IMG/VR virus record: IMGVR_UViG_3300028414_000009
Location: 1-64,000 of that record
Direction: 5' to 3' (one strand)
Source of the DNA: a virus
DNA: 64,000 bases
The notes below the pieces were generated by a model. The model did not search any database, had not been told where the DNA came from, and saw nothing but the letters and a program-made list of their open reading frames with translations. How positions within the stretch are numbered: the stretch's first letter is position 1; each line of letters opens with the position of its first letter. Position numbers and translations under genes: made by a program. Shown here one piece after another: positions 1 through 9,000 of this stretch.

Positions 1-158
1 GAGTCACCACAATAAGGGCATGCCAGGTTTAAACGACCTGGCATTTCCTTAATCATGTGTTTGTTAGGGTCAGTATGTTCTTTTACACAAACTTGTTTAA
101 CTAAACTTCTGACCTTCTGCTTTAAATCTTCTGTGATTTTTTTAGATTCCGATTTCAT
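1..158 (-). CDS. N-terminal part of a zinc-ribbon protein, possibly primase-like (runs off the left edge)
   Basis: An ATG at 158 opens a frame that stays open for 52 codons to the window edge, so only the N-terminus is present. The first 35 residues are charged and probably helical. Residues 40-53 read GRLNLACPYCGDS, a CPxCG knuckle typical of zinc ribbons; the second Cys pair would lie outside the window. CPYCGDS-type knuckles occur in CHC2-type primases and other phage replication proteins, and a neighbour of a gene-32 homologue is likely to act in replication, but the visible part does not prove it. The start overlaps the end of the ssDNA-binding gene by 17 nt, suggesting coupled translation. 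Coding status is quite sure; function is only a suggestion. Confidence 0.6.
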   Translation of the reverse strand, partial: MKSESKKITEDLKQKVRSLVKQVCVKEHTDPNKHMIKEMPGRLNLACPYCGD

Positions 159-1098
159 CTAAGAAAGAATCTAGATCATCGCTATCTGCTGATGCAGTTG
201 AAGATTTTGTTTCTGCTGCCGTTGGAGTCGCTGTCATTGTGTCAGGGAATTCAAAGTTAGCATCATTTCCTGTTACCGGAGCTGCTTCTTTTACTGCTGC
301 TTTTTTAGCAGCTGGCTTCGGTGTAGAAATTACAGAATCCATTGAAGAACCAGGGTTAAGATATTGTCTTAAAATACCATTGACAAAGTCAAGAGTTTCA
401 GCATCCCATTTCTTATATCCATAAGGATCTAAAGATGGCGCTGTATCTAATTCACCTTTAATAGATGTCATAGCTTCTTGGTTTCTTTCAGCTGGTTTTC
501 CATCAATTGCAATAGCTGATCTAGTTGCAGAGAATTTAGACTTATCATAGTTATTATATTCACCTTGGCGAGTAATAATAAGTTCAAAGTTCTTTCCTTC
601 GAATAAATCATAAATCTGAGTTGGTTCACCAAATGCAGGTTTAGTTTCTTCTTCGATCTTCTCTTTAATTTTGTAACCGAATTTAAATACTTTATAAGTA
701 CCTTCTAATTCAGGGTTCTGAGGATCTTTCACTACTTTGATAAGTGAGTAATACTGTTCTCTACGCTTAAGCTTGTCGCTCATCTTACGGTCTACTGCTG
801 AATCACTCTTACGAAGTTTGAAGAATGCATCTGCAATTGGACACTTATCTCCTACCGTTGAAGGTGAATCAATAAGTCTTCCATCGCCGTTAGCGTCAGT
901 TAGCCAGTGTACATACTTTTTAACTAATGAATTTCTTGGGTTTGTTGGGTTTGGAACAAAACGAATAAGTGCTTTGTAAGTTCCGTCTTTACCATCATCT
1001 GCGGATGGTTTGTAGATCTCATTTGTAGAGCTTGAGCTCTTTGTTTCATGAGTTTCAACGTCTGATACGCTGAGGTTAAAAATGTCAAAATCTGCCAT
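142..1098 (-). CDS. 32: Single-stranded DNA-binding protein, T4 gp32-like
   Basis: 318 residues, close to the 301 of T4 gp32, which coats ssDNA at the replication fork and in recombination. Visible parts are a short basic/Ser-rich N-terminus, an OB-fold-like core at about residues 40-230 (including YKALIRFVPNP, YYSLIKVVKDPQNPE and FKFGYKIKEKI, which line up with T4 gp32 core strands), a Pro/Ala/Lys linker, and an acidic tail ending DDLDSFLDEIGI. In gp32 such a tail recruits partner proteins. The zinc site of T4 gp32 seems lost: H64 is kept, but only one Cys (C86) remains of the usual cysteines. The gene lies alone behind a leader of about 130 nt with a TATATATC octamer at 1199. Family assignment is confident; loss of zinc is inferred from the missing Cys. 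Confidence 0.9.
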   Translation of the reverse strand: MADFDIFNLSVSDVETHETKSSSSTNEIYKPSADDGKDGTYKALIRFVPNPTNPRNSLVKKYVHWLTDANGDGRLIDSPSTVGDKCPIADAFFKLRKSDSAVDRKMSDKLKRREQYYSLIKVVKDPQNPELEGTYKVFKFGYKIKEKIEEETKPAFGEPTQIYDLFEGKNFELIITRQGEYNNYDKSKFSATRSAIAIDGKPAERNQEAMTSIKGELDTAPSLDPYGYKKWDAETLDFVNGILRQYLNPGSSMDSVISTPKPAAKKAAVKEAAPVTGNDANFEFPDTMTATPTAAETKSSTASADSDDLDSFLDEIGI

Positions 1099-1198
1099 GT
1101 CTTTAATTGCTTTAATTTACGTTAATGTCTTTAATCTTTAAAAAACTTTCAATAGTTATACATGCAATTCCTAAAAGGTTTCACAATAATAACTATTC

Positions 1199-1206
1199 TA
1201 TATATC
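1199..1206 (-). promoter_or_regulatory. Candidate promoter octamer (GATATATA on the coding strand)
   Basis: Exact copy of an octamer that recurs in front of many genes here. It sits about 100 nt upstream of the ssDNA-binding gene start. A late or middle promoter core is one reading; in such AT-rich DNA chance is not excluded. Confidence 0.3.
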
Positions 1207-1232
1207 CGTATTGCAGGGGGCAGGGGGAAGAA

Positions 1233-1424
1233 TTATAACTCTGAATAGGTTGATCCAGATTCGTCAATCCACTTTGAAGAAGAGTTTGGAAGACGAGCTA
1301 AACCAGCCTTTCTTAACATATCTATCATTTCATTTTCTGTTATTCTATGTTGAGTTACCATATCACTTAAAATCTCTTTAAGCTTTAATAGGTGTGCCGG
1401 TATTATTTCTCTATCTGTTTGCAT
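1233..1424 (-). CDS. Small hypothetical protein between the ssDNA-binding and resolvase genes
   Basis: 63 residues, not recognised. The sequence suggests two amphipathic helices (about residues 8-26 and 28-42) followed by a polar tail; there are no Cys clusters, membrane segments or catalytic motifs. In T4 the late-transcription co-activator gene 33 lies near gene 32, but this protein is shorter than gp33 (112 residues) and I see no clear match, so that identity is not claimed. A GATATATA octamer ends 4 nt before the ATG, which would leave almost no leader. Coding status is supported by the clean ATG, the spacing to neighbours and shared strand. Confidence 0.55.
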   Translation of the reverse strand: MQTDREIIPAHLLKLKEILSDMVTQHRITENEMIDMLRKAGLARLPNSSSKWIDESGSTYSEL

Positions 1425-1428
1425 ATTT

Positions 1429-1436
1429 TATATATC
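1429..1436 (-). promoter_or_regulatory. Candidate promoter octamer (GATATATA) 4 nt before an ATG
   Basis: Exact octamer copy ending 4 nt upstream of the 63-residue gene. If it acts as a -10 box the mRNA would be nearly leaderless. Confidence 0.35.
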
Positions 1437-1504
1437 TTTTTATTTTATGAAACTTTATGGGGAAAAGACAGTATAACTTAAGACTTTAAGCCTCAGTGGT
1501 AAAT

Positions 1505-2200
1505 CTATTCCTCAGTGGCCGACATCTTTGCTCTAACGAAGTGAGTTAAAAAGTAAGCGTCAACTAAATCGTCAAAGGGTTTTGGTATTTTTTTAGAAGG
1601 TCCAATTTCTTTCACACAAAAATCTAAAAGAGGATGTTCTGCTAAAATTTGATCTCCTAATACATTACTTAAAAAGGCATCCCATAATTGAGACTTATTC
1701 ATGTTTCCTTTTCCAGCGTGTTTCTTAATTGTAGTGGGAGCAATGGTTTGAATATCTAAGATTTCAAGTTGACTTAGCATTCTTTCTTTAAGTATCGCAG
1801 CTCCTGCAGCCATATCTATAATATTATTAGTTCCCATTTTAGAACCGAAAGAAGTTCCTTCAAAAGAAATAATATATTGCTTCTTTGTTTTTGTAATATC
1901 CGTTATTAAATTAATAATGTCATCTGCGGTTTTAGCGTATCTCTTTATCTTTGCTAATTCAACGCTTGAATAATCTTCACCATGTTTTCCCCAGTCAGGT
2001 TGATTAATAAGAGTAACTCCCTTTAAATGAGATATGTCTTCTTGCCAAGCTCTTTCTTTCTTGGTTCCTTGACCTTCTTTAATATAAGATATGAAATGAT
2101 ATTCGTTAGTTTCTTCTTGGTATATAAAAATACCTGGAGAATTTAATGAAAAGTCTACTGATACGTAATTCAAATTAGAATGATTTTCCGATAGCCGCAC
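1505..2200 (-). CDS. RuvC-like Holliday-junction resolvase (RNase H fold)
   Basis: 231 residues. RuvC enzymes cut four-way DNA junctions with four acidic residues on an RNase H fold. Here the first strand carries D16 in NYVSVDFSLNSPG, the second acid is E114 in ISFEGTSFGSK, and the C-terminal pair is D211 and D214 in KPFDDLVDAYF, with the three-residue spacing of the RuvC D138/D141 pair. The region around APTTIKKHAGKGN resembles the RuvC stretch before the last helix. It probably resolves branched DNA before packaging, the job of gp49 in T4. The longest frame starts with GTG at 2200 inside the upstream gene; a TTG at 2173, just after the upstream stop, would remove nine residues and still keep the first strand, so the start is uncertain. 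Confidence 0.8.
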   Translation of the reverse strand: MRLSENHSNLNYVSVDFSLNSPGIFIYQEETNEYHFISYIKEGQGTKKERAWQEDISHLKGVTLINQPDWGKHGEDYSSVELAKIKRYAKTADDIINLITDITKTKKQYIISFEGTSFGSKMGTNNIIDMAAGAAILKERMLSQLEILDIQTIAPTTIKKHAGKGNMNKSQLWDAFLSNVLGDQILAEHPLLDFCVKEIGPSKKIPKPFDDLVDAYFLTHFVRAKMSATEE

Positions 2201-2543
2201 CTAATCCAGCGCCAACTAATCTTGAGGTTAATAAATCGTAAAAAATACCTTTCTGAATTCCTAGAACTTTAGCAACTGTTTTACCAATTGTTTTACCTAG
2301 AGCAAATCCTGTAAGGCCACCAAATATAGAACCTAAGAAACCTTCATTTGTTAATTCCTCATTAAATCTTTCAAAATCAAACGTTCCATCTTCATTTGCA
2401 TACTGTCTAGTAAATTCTTCTAAAGCAGCATCTACTTTTTGCTCTAATTCATCAGTCCATTCTGACTGCAGAGATTCTTCTAAAAGGGTAATTTCCTCTT
2501 TAGTTATATTCTCTTCGCTTAAGTATTCAAAAAATGTTTTCAT
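2175..2543 (-). CDS. Hypothetical protein with capsid-targeting-like N-terminus and glycine-zipper tail
   Basis: 122 residues. It begins MKTFFEYLSEE, similar to the T4 internal-protein capsid-targeting sequence (MKTYQEFIAEA in IPIII) and to the N-termini of six other proteins here. The middle is acidic and helical. The C-terminal half (about residues 66-122) is rich in small residues with GxxxG-like spacing (GFLGSIFGGLTGFALGKTIG; then GAGLGAAIG), a glycine-zipper pattern that can insert into membranes. A GATATATA octamer lies 25 nt upstream of the ATG. If the tag works as in T4, the protein would be packaged in the head and processed after the LxE-like site. Function beyond that is unknown. 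Confidence 0.6.
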   Translation of the reverse strand: MKTFFEYLSEENITKEEITLLEESLQSEWTDELEQKVDAALEEFTRQYANEDGTFDFERFNEELTNEGFLGSIFGGLTGFALGKTIGKTVAKVLGIQKGIFYDLLTSRLVGAGLGAAIGKSF

Positions 2544-2568
2544 TATATTGGTCTATATTGTTATGGAT

Positions 2569-2576
2569 TATATATC
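2569..2576 (-). promoter_or_regulatory. Candidate promoter octamer (GATATATA)
   Basis: Exact octamer copy 25 nt upstream of the glycine-zipper gene start, in a 37-nt gap between oppositely unneeded coding stretches. Confidence 0.4.
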
Positions 2577-2580
2577 TCGT

Positions 2581-3138
2581 TTATTTACCGTCTATCTCTG
2601 AGATAATATTAAACTTATTATAATAGAAGTTAAGTGTAAATGTAGAAAAATCAGCAACATTACTTGACATGTTTAACTCTAATTCAGAAATAGAATTAAG
2701 AATAGGCTTTTCAAAAACTGCACTCATTAAATGTATACCTTCTGCATCCATTATTTGAAGTTTTAGATCGTTAATAAAAGGGTCTCTAACTTGTTTTGAA
2801 TAATAATATAATAAAGTATCTTGCATTATCCAATAATTAATATACCCGTCTAATAGCTGTAACTCTATAGAGAATTGTCTTTCAACTGTATTTTGAATAG
2901 GAATAGACCCTCTATGGTATGTGATAGTTCCGTCGTTAGGCGATTGCTGTATTGGATCAAAATTAATTCCAGGTAAACTTAAACCCTGTATTGAATAATT
3001 GACAAAATCAATAGGTTCTTCTATTATGTTGCCTGGCATTTTACCCAAATAAGATCTATATTTGTCAGCTACTTCCTTCGGAATAAATGTCCTAGGAAAT
3101 TTAAAGTTAAATAAGTTATTTCTACTATTTAATATCAT
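2581..3138 (-). CDS. Tail-tube-fold protein (gp19/gp54-like)
   Basis: 185 residues, close to T4 tail-tube gp19 (163). The pattern matches the tube fold in two places: an N-terminal loop INYS-like stretch NYSIQGLSLPGI, comparable to the CKATALPAGI region of gp19, and a C-terminal strand pair ISELELNMSSN then FSTFTLNFYYN, comparable to the VGELQLDWDSNN to FEVTLALDYW end of gp19. Proteins of this fold build the inner tube or the baseplate platform on which it starts. Because other baseplate genes surround it, it could be the tube itself or a tube-initiator. It shares a TAATG overlap with the upstream 685-residue gene, so the two are likely translated together. Confidence 0.55.
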   Translation of the reverse strand: MILNSRNNLFNFKFPRTFIPKEVADKYRSYLGKMPGNIIEEPIDFVNYSIQGLSLPGINFDPIQQSPNDGTITYHRGSIPIQNTVERQFSIELQLLDGYINYWIMQDTLLYYYSKQVRDPFINDLKLQIMDAEGIHLMSAVFEKPILNSISELELNMSSNVADFSTFTLNFYYNKFNIISEIDGK

Positions 3139-5195
3139 TATACTATTTCTACTTTTCCATGATACAATAAGGACTCTGTTTCTCCATTCTTTATATTAAT
3201 ATAGAATTTGTCTTCGAACTTATTTGCATCTGTTTTATCAAATCTTACAGCTGTGCCTTTAGGTATTTTAAAGAATACTTCTCCTAATCCTAAATCTATA
3301 TTAGGAAATGAAGGATCATGTACTATTCTCTGTTCTATAGATCCGCTTTTAATAATTAAAATTATATTTTCAGCGCTTACTAATGAAACCGCTTTTTTAT
3401 CGTCACCATCGGGCTGAGCAATATTAAATTTCACGAAGTTATCAGATACTTTAGATAATTTAATGCTAGCTTTACCTTCTTCAAAAAACTTAATGTTATC
3501 TAATTCTTCAGATTCTGTTAAATCTGTTGTAACGTTTGTAGCAGATGCTAATATACCATAAGTATCTAACGCAACTGGAACATATTTAGTTTCTCCAACG
3601 CTCGGTCTAATTGAATTAACAAATTGATTTAATTCTCTATTTACTGTAGTGTTAGGTAGTTTATTATAGATAATAGTAGGATCTACGTTTCTTAGATTAA
3701 TCTTTTCCATACGAGTACCGTATTTCTTAGGATTATATGATGTCATAGTAGCAACCTTAATAATCTGTGTATTATCGGTTTCATTATACATTCTCATAGT
3801 ATGTCTAATATAAAATGAACTTGCAATATCAGAATTAAATATGATAGGTCTAAATGGTATCGGAGCTTCATAATTTGCGGTTTGAGTAAATGTCATAGAA
3901 GATGTGTCTAAGAAATCTAAACCTATTTGTTCACTAACTTCTATGTCATGGAATATTATGATATCATCACTTGATGTTTGTATTCTTCCATTTATATAGT
4001 TTTCAAAACCTTGCCTAGATCCGTCCTTGGTCCCATATATTTGAAAATAATCCATATCTTCTACTTCCTCGACGTTTGCTGCAATATCTACATATTCGTC
4101 TTCCATTGCGACTGTAACATCAATAGTGTCTTCTACATTGATGTATTCTACATCTCCTTCTTCAGTTAAAGTGTTTATTAATTTTAAACTTATTTCATAG
4201 TTAGTAGAATCTAATATTGCATCTTCGTTTTCTCCAAAGAATGCATCGTGAAAATCTTTATTCTTAGTTGAAACATCAAAATAAATTAAAGAAGGTACTT
4301 TAATTTGTATGTATTTAGAATATGAAGTATCTCCTAATACAAATGAATTAGGATTACTAATTTCAAAATTAGAATGATTTAAATACACAATAGATGTGAA
4401 ATAATTATAGACTCCTGATTCTCTTTTTGCTTTTACCTGAAACATAAAACCTTCTTTACCTCTAGCTGCAAATGAAAATCCTGTCTTTAAGTGTAATCTT
4501 ATAGTGTCATACCATACATCACTTACTATACTATCATCTACGTTTGCAAGAGAAGAGTCTGTTCCATTCCATGATGAACTATCTAAATATGCTAAATCAT
4601 TTTTTAGTAAAGCCCATTTGCCATCATATTCTGAAGGAACTCCATAATATCTTCCAACTTCACCTGTTGCAGTTTTAATACTATTTCCAGTTTCTTGTTC
4701 TGGTTCTGCAAATAAAGGATTAGCTCTATTTCCTACGTTTATTTCTCCACCTCTAGCACTATCTCCAGCCATATTTTCATATGAATATTCAAATCTTCCA
4801 TTAGTTCCTGGAGTATATATGTATGTGTTACCAATTAATTGGGTAGTTGAACCATCTATTGTGAATCCAGCTATATTGTCTATCGTAGAATCAGATAGGT
4901 TAAATTTATAAGTTTTGCCGTTTTTAAGAACTAATTGCCTAGACGCAAAATCATTAATAAAAACATAACCATCTTGTATCTTTACACTGAAGTTAACAAC
5001 ATCTGCTCCTAATTCATGAATTAAGAATCTAGAGGCTGAATCGTTAGATGCCTCTGTGTTTAAAAATTTAAATTGACTTCCGTTGTCGTCGTTTTCTATC
5101 TTAGCATCATCTACATAATCAACATTTTGATCATGATACATGAACTCCATTAGAATGTCGTCATCTAGTCTTAAGAATTTGGATGATTGTGCCAT
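3138..5195 (-). CDS. Large hypothetical virion protein
   Basis: 685 residues, not recognised. It starts MAQSSKFLRLDDDILMEFMY and is rich in Asp, Asn, Ser, Thr and beta-prone stretches with few Cys, as expected of an extracellular-type structural protein. I see no signal peptide, membrane segment, P-loop or catalytic motif. Position inside the tail cluster, translational coupling to the tube-like gene downstream (TAATG), and composition all favour a tail or baseplate component. A role as a baseplate peripheral or fibre-anchoring protein is inference only. Confidence 0.6.
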   Translation of the reverse strand: MAQSSKFLRLDDDILMEFMYHDQNVDYVDDAKIENDDNGSQFKFLNTEASNDSASRFLIHELGADVVNFSVKIQDGYVFINDFASRQLVLKNGKTYKFNLSDSTIDNIAGFTIDGSTTQLIGNTYIYTPGTNGRFEYSYENMAGDSARGGEINVGNRANPLFAEPEQETGNSIKTATGEVGRYYGVPSEYDGKWALLKNDLAYLDSSSWNGTDSSLANVDDSIVSDVWYDTIRLHLKTGFSFAARGKEGFMFQVKAKRESGVYNYFTSIVYLNHSNFEISNPNSFVLGDTSYSKYIQIKVPSLIYFDVSTKNKDFHDAFFGENEDAILDSTNYEISLKLINTLTEEGDVEYINVEDTIDVTVAMEDEYVDIAANVEEVEDMDYFQIYGTKDGSRQGFENYINGRIQTSSDDIIIFHDIEVSEQIGLDFLDTSSMTFTQTANYEAPIPFRPIIFNSDIASSFYIRHTMRMYNETDNTQIIKVATMTSYNPKKYGTRMEKINLRNVDPTIIYNKLPNTTVNRELNQFVNSIRPSVGETKYVPVALDTYGILASATNVTTDLTESEELDNIKFFEEGKASIKLSKVSDNFVKFNIAQPDGDDKKAVSLVSAENIILIIKSGSIEQRIVHDPSFPNIDLGLGEVFFKIPKGTAVRFDKTDANKFEDKFYINIKNGETESLLYHGKVEIV

Positions 5196-5210
5196 TGTTT
5201 ATTTATTATT

Positions 5211-6032
5211 TTAAAATCTAAGAAATTTAGGGGACCAGTATACTCCTATACCAATTGATGGACCAGTACTTATAACTTGATTGTTATTCAAGTTAAGTCC
5301 ATATTGAAATCCAACACCAATAGACCACCCTGCTTTTTTCTCATATTTATTATTTAATCTATCGTTAACTAAGTTTATATTTTCTATATTAGTGAACGTT
5401 ACTCCTTTATATGGAGTTGTAATTTTAAGTCTGTCAAATCCTTCTTCATTAATGATGGCAGCACTTAAACCTATTCCCTGTATAATATCAAATCTAGAAG
5501 AGAATAAATTATAATTAGTGCTATCCTTTAAAAGAGATATACTTCCTTGAAATCTTCTCCAGTTATATTTATCAAACTCCCACTTATCGTTTACGTCAAC
5601 TGTTATCGTATCTATATTATTTATAGAATCCGTATCAACGGTTACAACTCCATTTGCGTTTATTATAGAATCTTTTACGTTTAAAGTTGTTGAAAGTAAA
5701 CTATTAACATTCTCTAATTCGTTATTAATATTTAATTGATTAGCATATTTAGAAACTAGTTTCTTATTACTTTCAGTTAGGGTGTTTACATCATACTCAA
5801 AGGATCTTATACTAGAAACTAATTCTTTATTTTTATTCTTTTCAATTATAATAGTATCTTGCGTGGCTTTATAGTTATTAAGGTTTCTATCAGATACCTT
5901 CTGAACTTGTATAATTTCTCTTTTTAAGTTTTGGTTAGAGTTACATTGTTGTAAAAGACAAAACAACAAAATCGCAAGTCCTCCGAAAAGAATTACGTTT
6001 TTGTAAAGTTTATATGTGTTTATTATATTCAT
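5211..6032 (-). CDS. Membrane-anchored coiled-coil protein with beta-rich C-terminus, spanin-like
   Basis: 273 residues. One hydrophobic segment at about residues 13-29 (NVILFGGLAILLFCLLQQC) follows a short basic-neutral N-terminus, so the bulk should lie outside the inner membrane. Residues 30-110 are a heptad-like, Asn/Lys-rich coiled coil. The last 100 residues alternate polar and non-polar residues and end with strands such as SIGVGFQYGLNL and SIGIGVYWSPKFLRF, with a terminal aromatic as in outer-membrane strands. An inner-membrane anchor, periplasmic rod and outer-membrane-like end is what a one-gene spanin, which fuses the two host membranes at lysis, would look like. No canonical lipobox is present. 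No endolysin is recognised beside it. The spanin role is inference. Confidence 0.5.
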   Translation of the reverse strand: MNIINTYKLYKNVILFGGLAILLFCLLQQCNSNQNLKREIIQVQKVSDRNLNNYKATQDTIIIEKNKNKELVSSIRSFEYDVNTLTESNKKLVSKYANQLNINNELENVNSLLSTTLNVKDSIINANGVVTVDTDSINNIDTITVDVNDKWEFDKYNWRRFQGSISLLKDSTNYNLFSSRFDIIQGIGLSAAIINEEGFDRLKITTPYKGVTFTNIENINLVNDRLNNKYEKKAGWSIGVGFQYGLNLNNNQVISTGPSIGIGVYWSPKFLRF

Positions 6033-6041
6033 ATCTTTATT

Positions 6042-9000
6042 TTAATCACATCTCAGCATTCCTCCTAGGGAAACCGATGCACCGGAACTTGGAGTTGTTA
6101 TTATTACACTACCGATCGCTGCACAGAATGTTTGTGAAGGTCCATTTACCAGGATCGTATCAAACTGTATAACACCGTTACAATCTTCATAAGAGTAAAG
6201 TGATGAGGAATTAGTCCCGGCTGTCACCACATGTGACTCACATAGACTAGGGCATGTAGCTGTTGTTAAAGAACCAGTATACGTAATTTGCGTAGAATTA
6301 CCCGCTGAATGCTGTATTACAAGATCGTTAGTGGTATATCCCATGCCTAATTGCGAACATGCTGTCACTGATTGGATATCAATTGTTCCTATTCCAGTAT
6401 TAATGTTAGGTGGATTTACGGTTGCAGTATACCTAGTTCCATTTCCAGTGTTTTGGGAAGTACCTGAAATTACAATAGGAGTTTGAGTAGCATCGTTTGT
6501 TATATACTGTACCTGGTCGCTACCGTTTCCCGCTCCAAAGGAATAATCATCCAAATTAAAGGTAGACCCTCCTTGTATTTGAAGTGCTGAAGTAGGTGGA
6601 TTATAGTTCTGTACGCACACTGATGGATCGTATCCCATTCCAGCCGGCTGTCTATTCCATGCTGAAGAACTGTAATCCGGACTTCCACCGCCATTATATA
6701 TACCGTTGTCAGTGTCAGGATCTAAATAATCTTCGGTTCCATCTTGTATCTTATCACTCCACCATGCAGTTCTAAATTTAATAGTAGAACCAGGATTATT
6801 ATCTAAATAAGAATATATGTCGTTTGAAACTGAAGGTGATACTAGGATTTTAAATTCAACCCTCTGATATCTTCTAAATTCAGTATCATTCTGTCCAGTA
6901 TACCAATAATCCCAATCTTCTCCAGATAATACACCTGTCCCTGGGTTTTCCCATCCTCCGCTATACATCTTTTCTATGGTACCACCGGGACCGCTTATTG
7001 TCGGACCAACTTGTGTACCTATTGTTGCAGCCGTATTCCAGTGATTAGTACCCTCTGTATAGTTATATGGCATTGAATATTGTGGAAAGTCAGTTGTCGG
7101 GTCTATTGTTAAACTATCATAGAGGTCTTCTATTATACCTTTGTTCCATCTTGTAATTATAGGAACTTGAACCATCGCAACAGTTTGACCTATATCATTA
7201 TAAATGTCTAAAAAGACCTCTGCTGGCCATGTCCATCTTCCCTGTTGATCATATAATTCTCCGCTTGTTAATGCGTTTGCTGTGGTAGAATTAGCCTGCT
7301 CATAAAGTGAAGGCCATACGGGCTCAAATTGACCAGGGCTTCCCGATATTGGACGTACTATTGCGCCGTCTGATGTATTAGTAGCCCAATCGCCATATCC
7401 TCCTCTACCTCCTGTTAGTGTTAAACTAAATCTGTTGTTCGGCGGAGGAGCAGAATTAGAAGGACTGTTTGATTGATTCATAGGACTATAGTGCCAACTC
7501 TCTTCTTCAGGATCTTCTACTTTAGGCAATCTATAAAAATAACGAGGAGTACCATACCAGCTATTTCCTCCTTTTTCCCATGAGCTTCCAGTTGCAACTA
7601 TATGTGCAGATGGATCTGTTATATTTAAAGCCACCGGATCTATTCCCATACTGGACTGTCCGGGAGAAACTGTATAAAAGTTGTTTTGATAACTAAAAAT
7701 CTGACCTTCGTAATATGAACTAGTTGAACTTGGATTAAATTCTCCTACGTAATTCCATGCAGATGTAGTAGATGTATTTCCATTCCATCTTTCTGACCAG
7801 TCAGTAAACCATGAATAAGATTCTGCTTCTCTTTCAGTATTGCAATTAGGTGGTGATTCTGGAGAAGGATTTGATGACCATGAGGTATCTTTACCTCTAG
7901 CTGTTAATCTTAAGTCAAATATATTAACTTGGCCGTATTCGAGTTGAACATCTGACGTACTTCCTGCTGACCATGTTCCTGTTGTAGTATTTTTAATTTC
8001 TCTACCTGCTGATTGAAGTGGCTGTCCAACGATAATCGAATTACCTTGATATCCATTAGCATCTACTAAATTTATTTCTCTCCATCTATCTGCTCCTGCT
8101 TCATCTGGTGAATTAGGAAATACTGCATCGTTATATGTTGTGCTATTGTTATCTAATAATTTAGAATACATGGCAGGGAATGTAAGAGGAGCAGGGCCTG
8201 TAACATTATAATATAAATCAGATGCTCCTAAATATATTAATTGAGGAGTTTTAACAACCGCATACTCAGTTGTTGCATAATTAGAATTAGTTGAAGTCTC
8301 ACTTACCCATGCCTCTGTAGAATCAACAGTTATATCATATTCAATTGAATTCGCGTCTTGAGAGAAAGTAAATAGACCTCCTCCTATAAAATTAGGTCTT
8401 GATGCACCACTTAGTGATGTTATTTGGCCTACGTTTGTTGTAAAATTAAATGAAAAGGAATTTAAATTAGGAACAGTGTAGTTTATATTACTATTTTTCC
8501 AAGTTTGACCATTACATAAATACCATCCCTCATATTGCGTACCTGCAACTCCTCTTCCAACTACAATATCTATCGTACTTGGATCACTATTTAAATTTAT
8601 TGTTTGATTCTGTGTAAAGTTACTAACATCAATATATGTGTCATAATGAAAAGATATTATTGTTCCTATGGGAACACTTGCACCTATTTCAGATGCTTCC
8701 TTAAAACCTATCGTTCCAGTATTGTCTAATGCCACCGCAATCTTATCTACATCTGGGTTAGTGTTAGTTGTTCCACCTACGTAAGAGTTATTAATTTTAA
8801 AAATACTACCTGTAAATATTGCATCGTTAGTAGAAAGAAATGATCCTGTAAATTTTACACCGTTAATAGCGTCCATTGACATCATCTCATTATCATTGAC
8901 ATCGTTGATTATGTACGTATCTGCATTCCATCTATATTCTCCTGCCGCTACACTAGATGCAAATTTAAATTCTAGAACAGACTGTTCGCCAATTGAACTT

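Noticed and set aside
21-43. Perfect inverted repeat TGCCAGGT/ACCTGGCA
   Set aside because: It lies inside the coding frame of the edge gene (MPGRLNLAC region) and has no T-run, so I do not call it a terminator.
1233-1424. T4 gene 33 (late co-activator) identity for the 63-residue protein
   Set aside because: Position is suggestive, but the protein is much shorter and shows no clear match.
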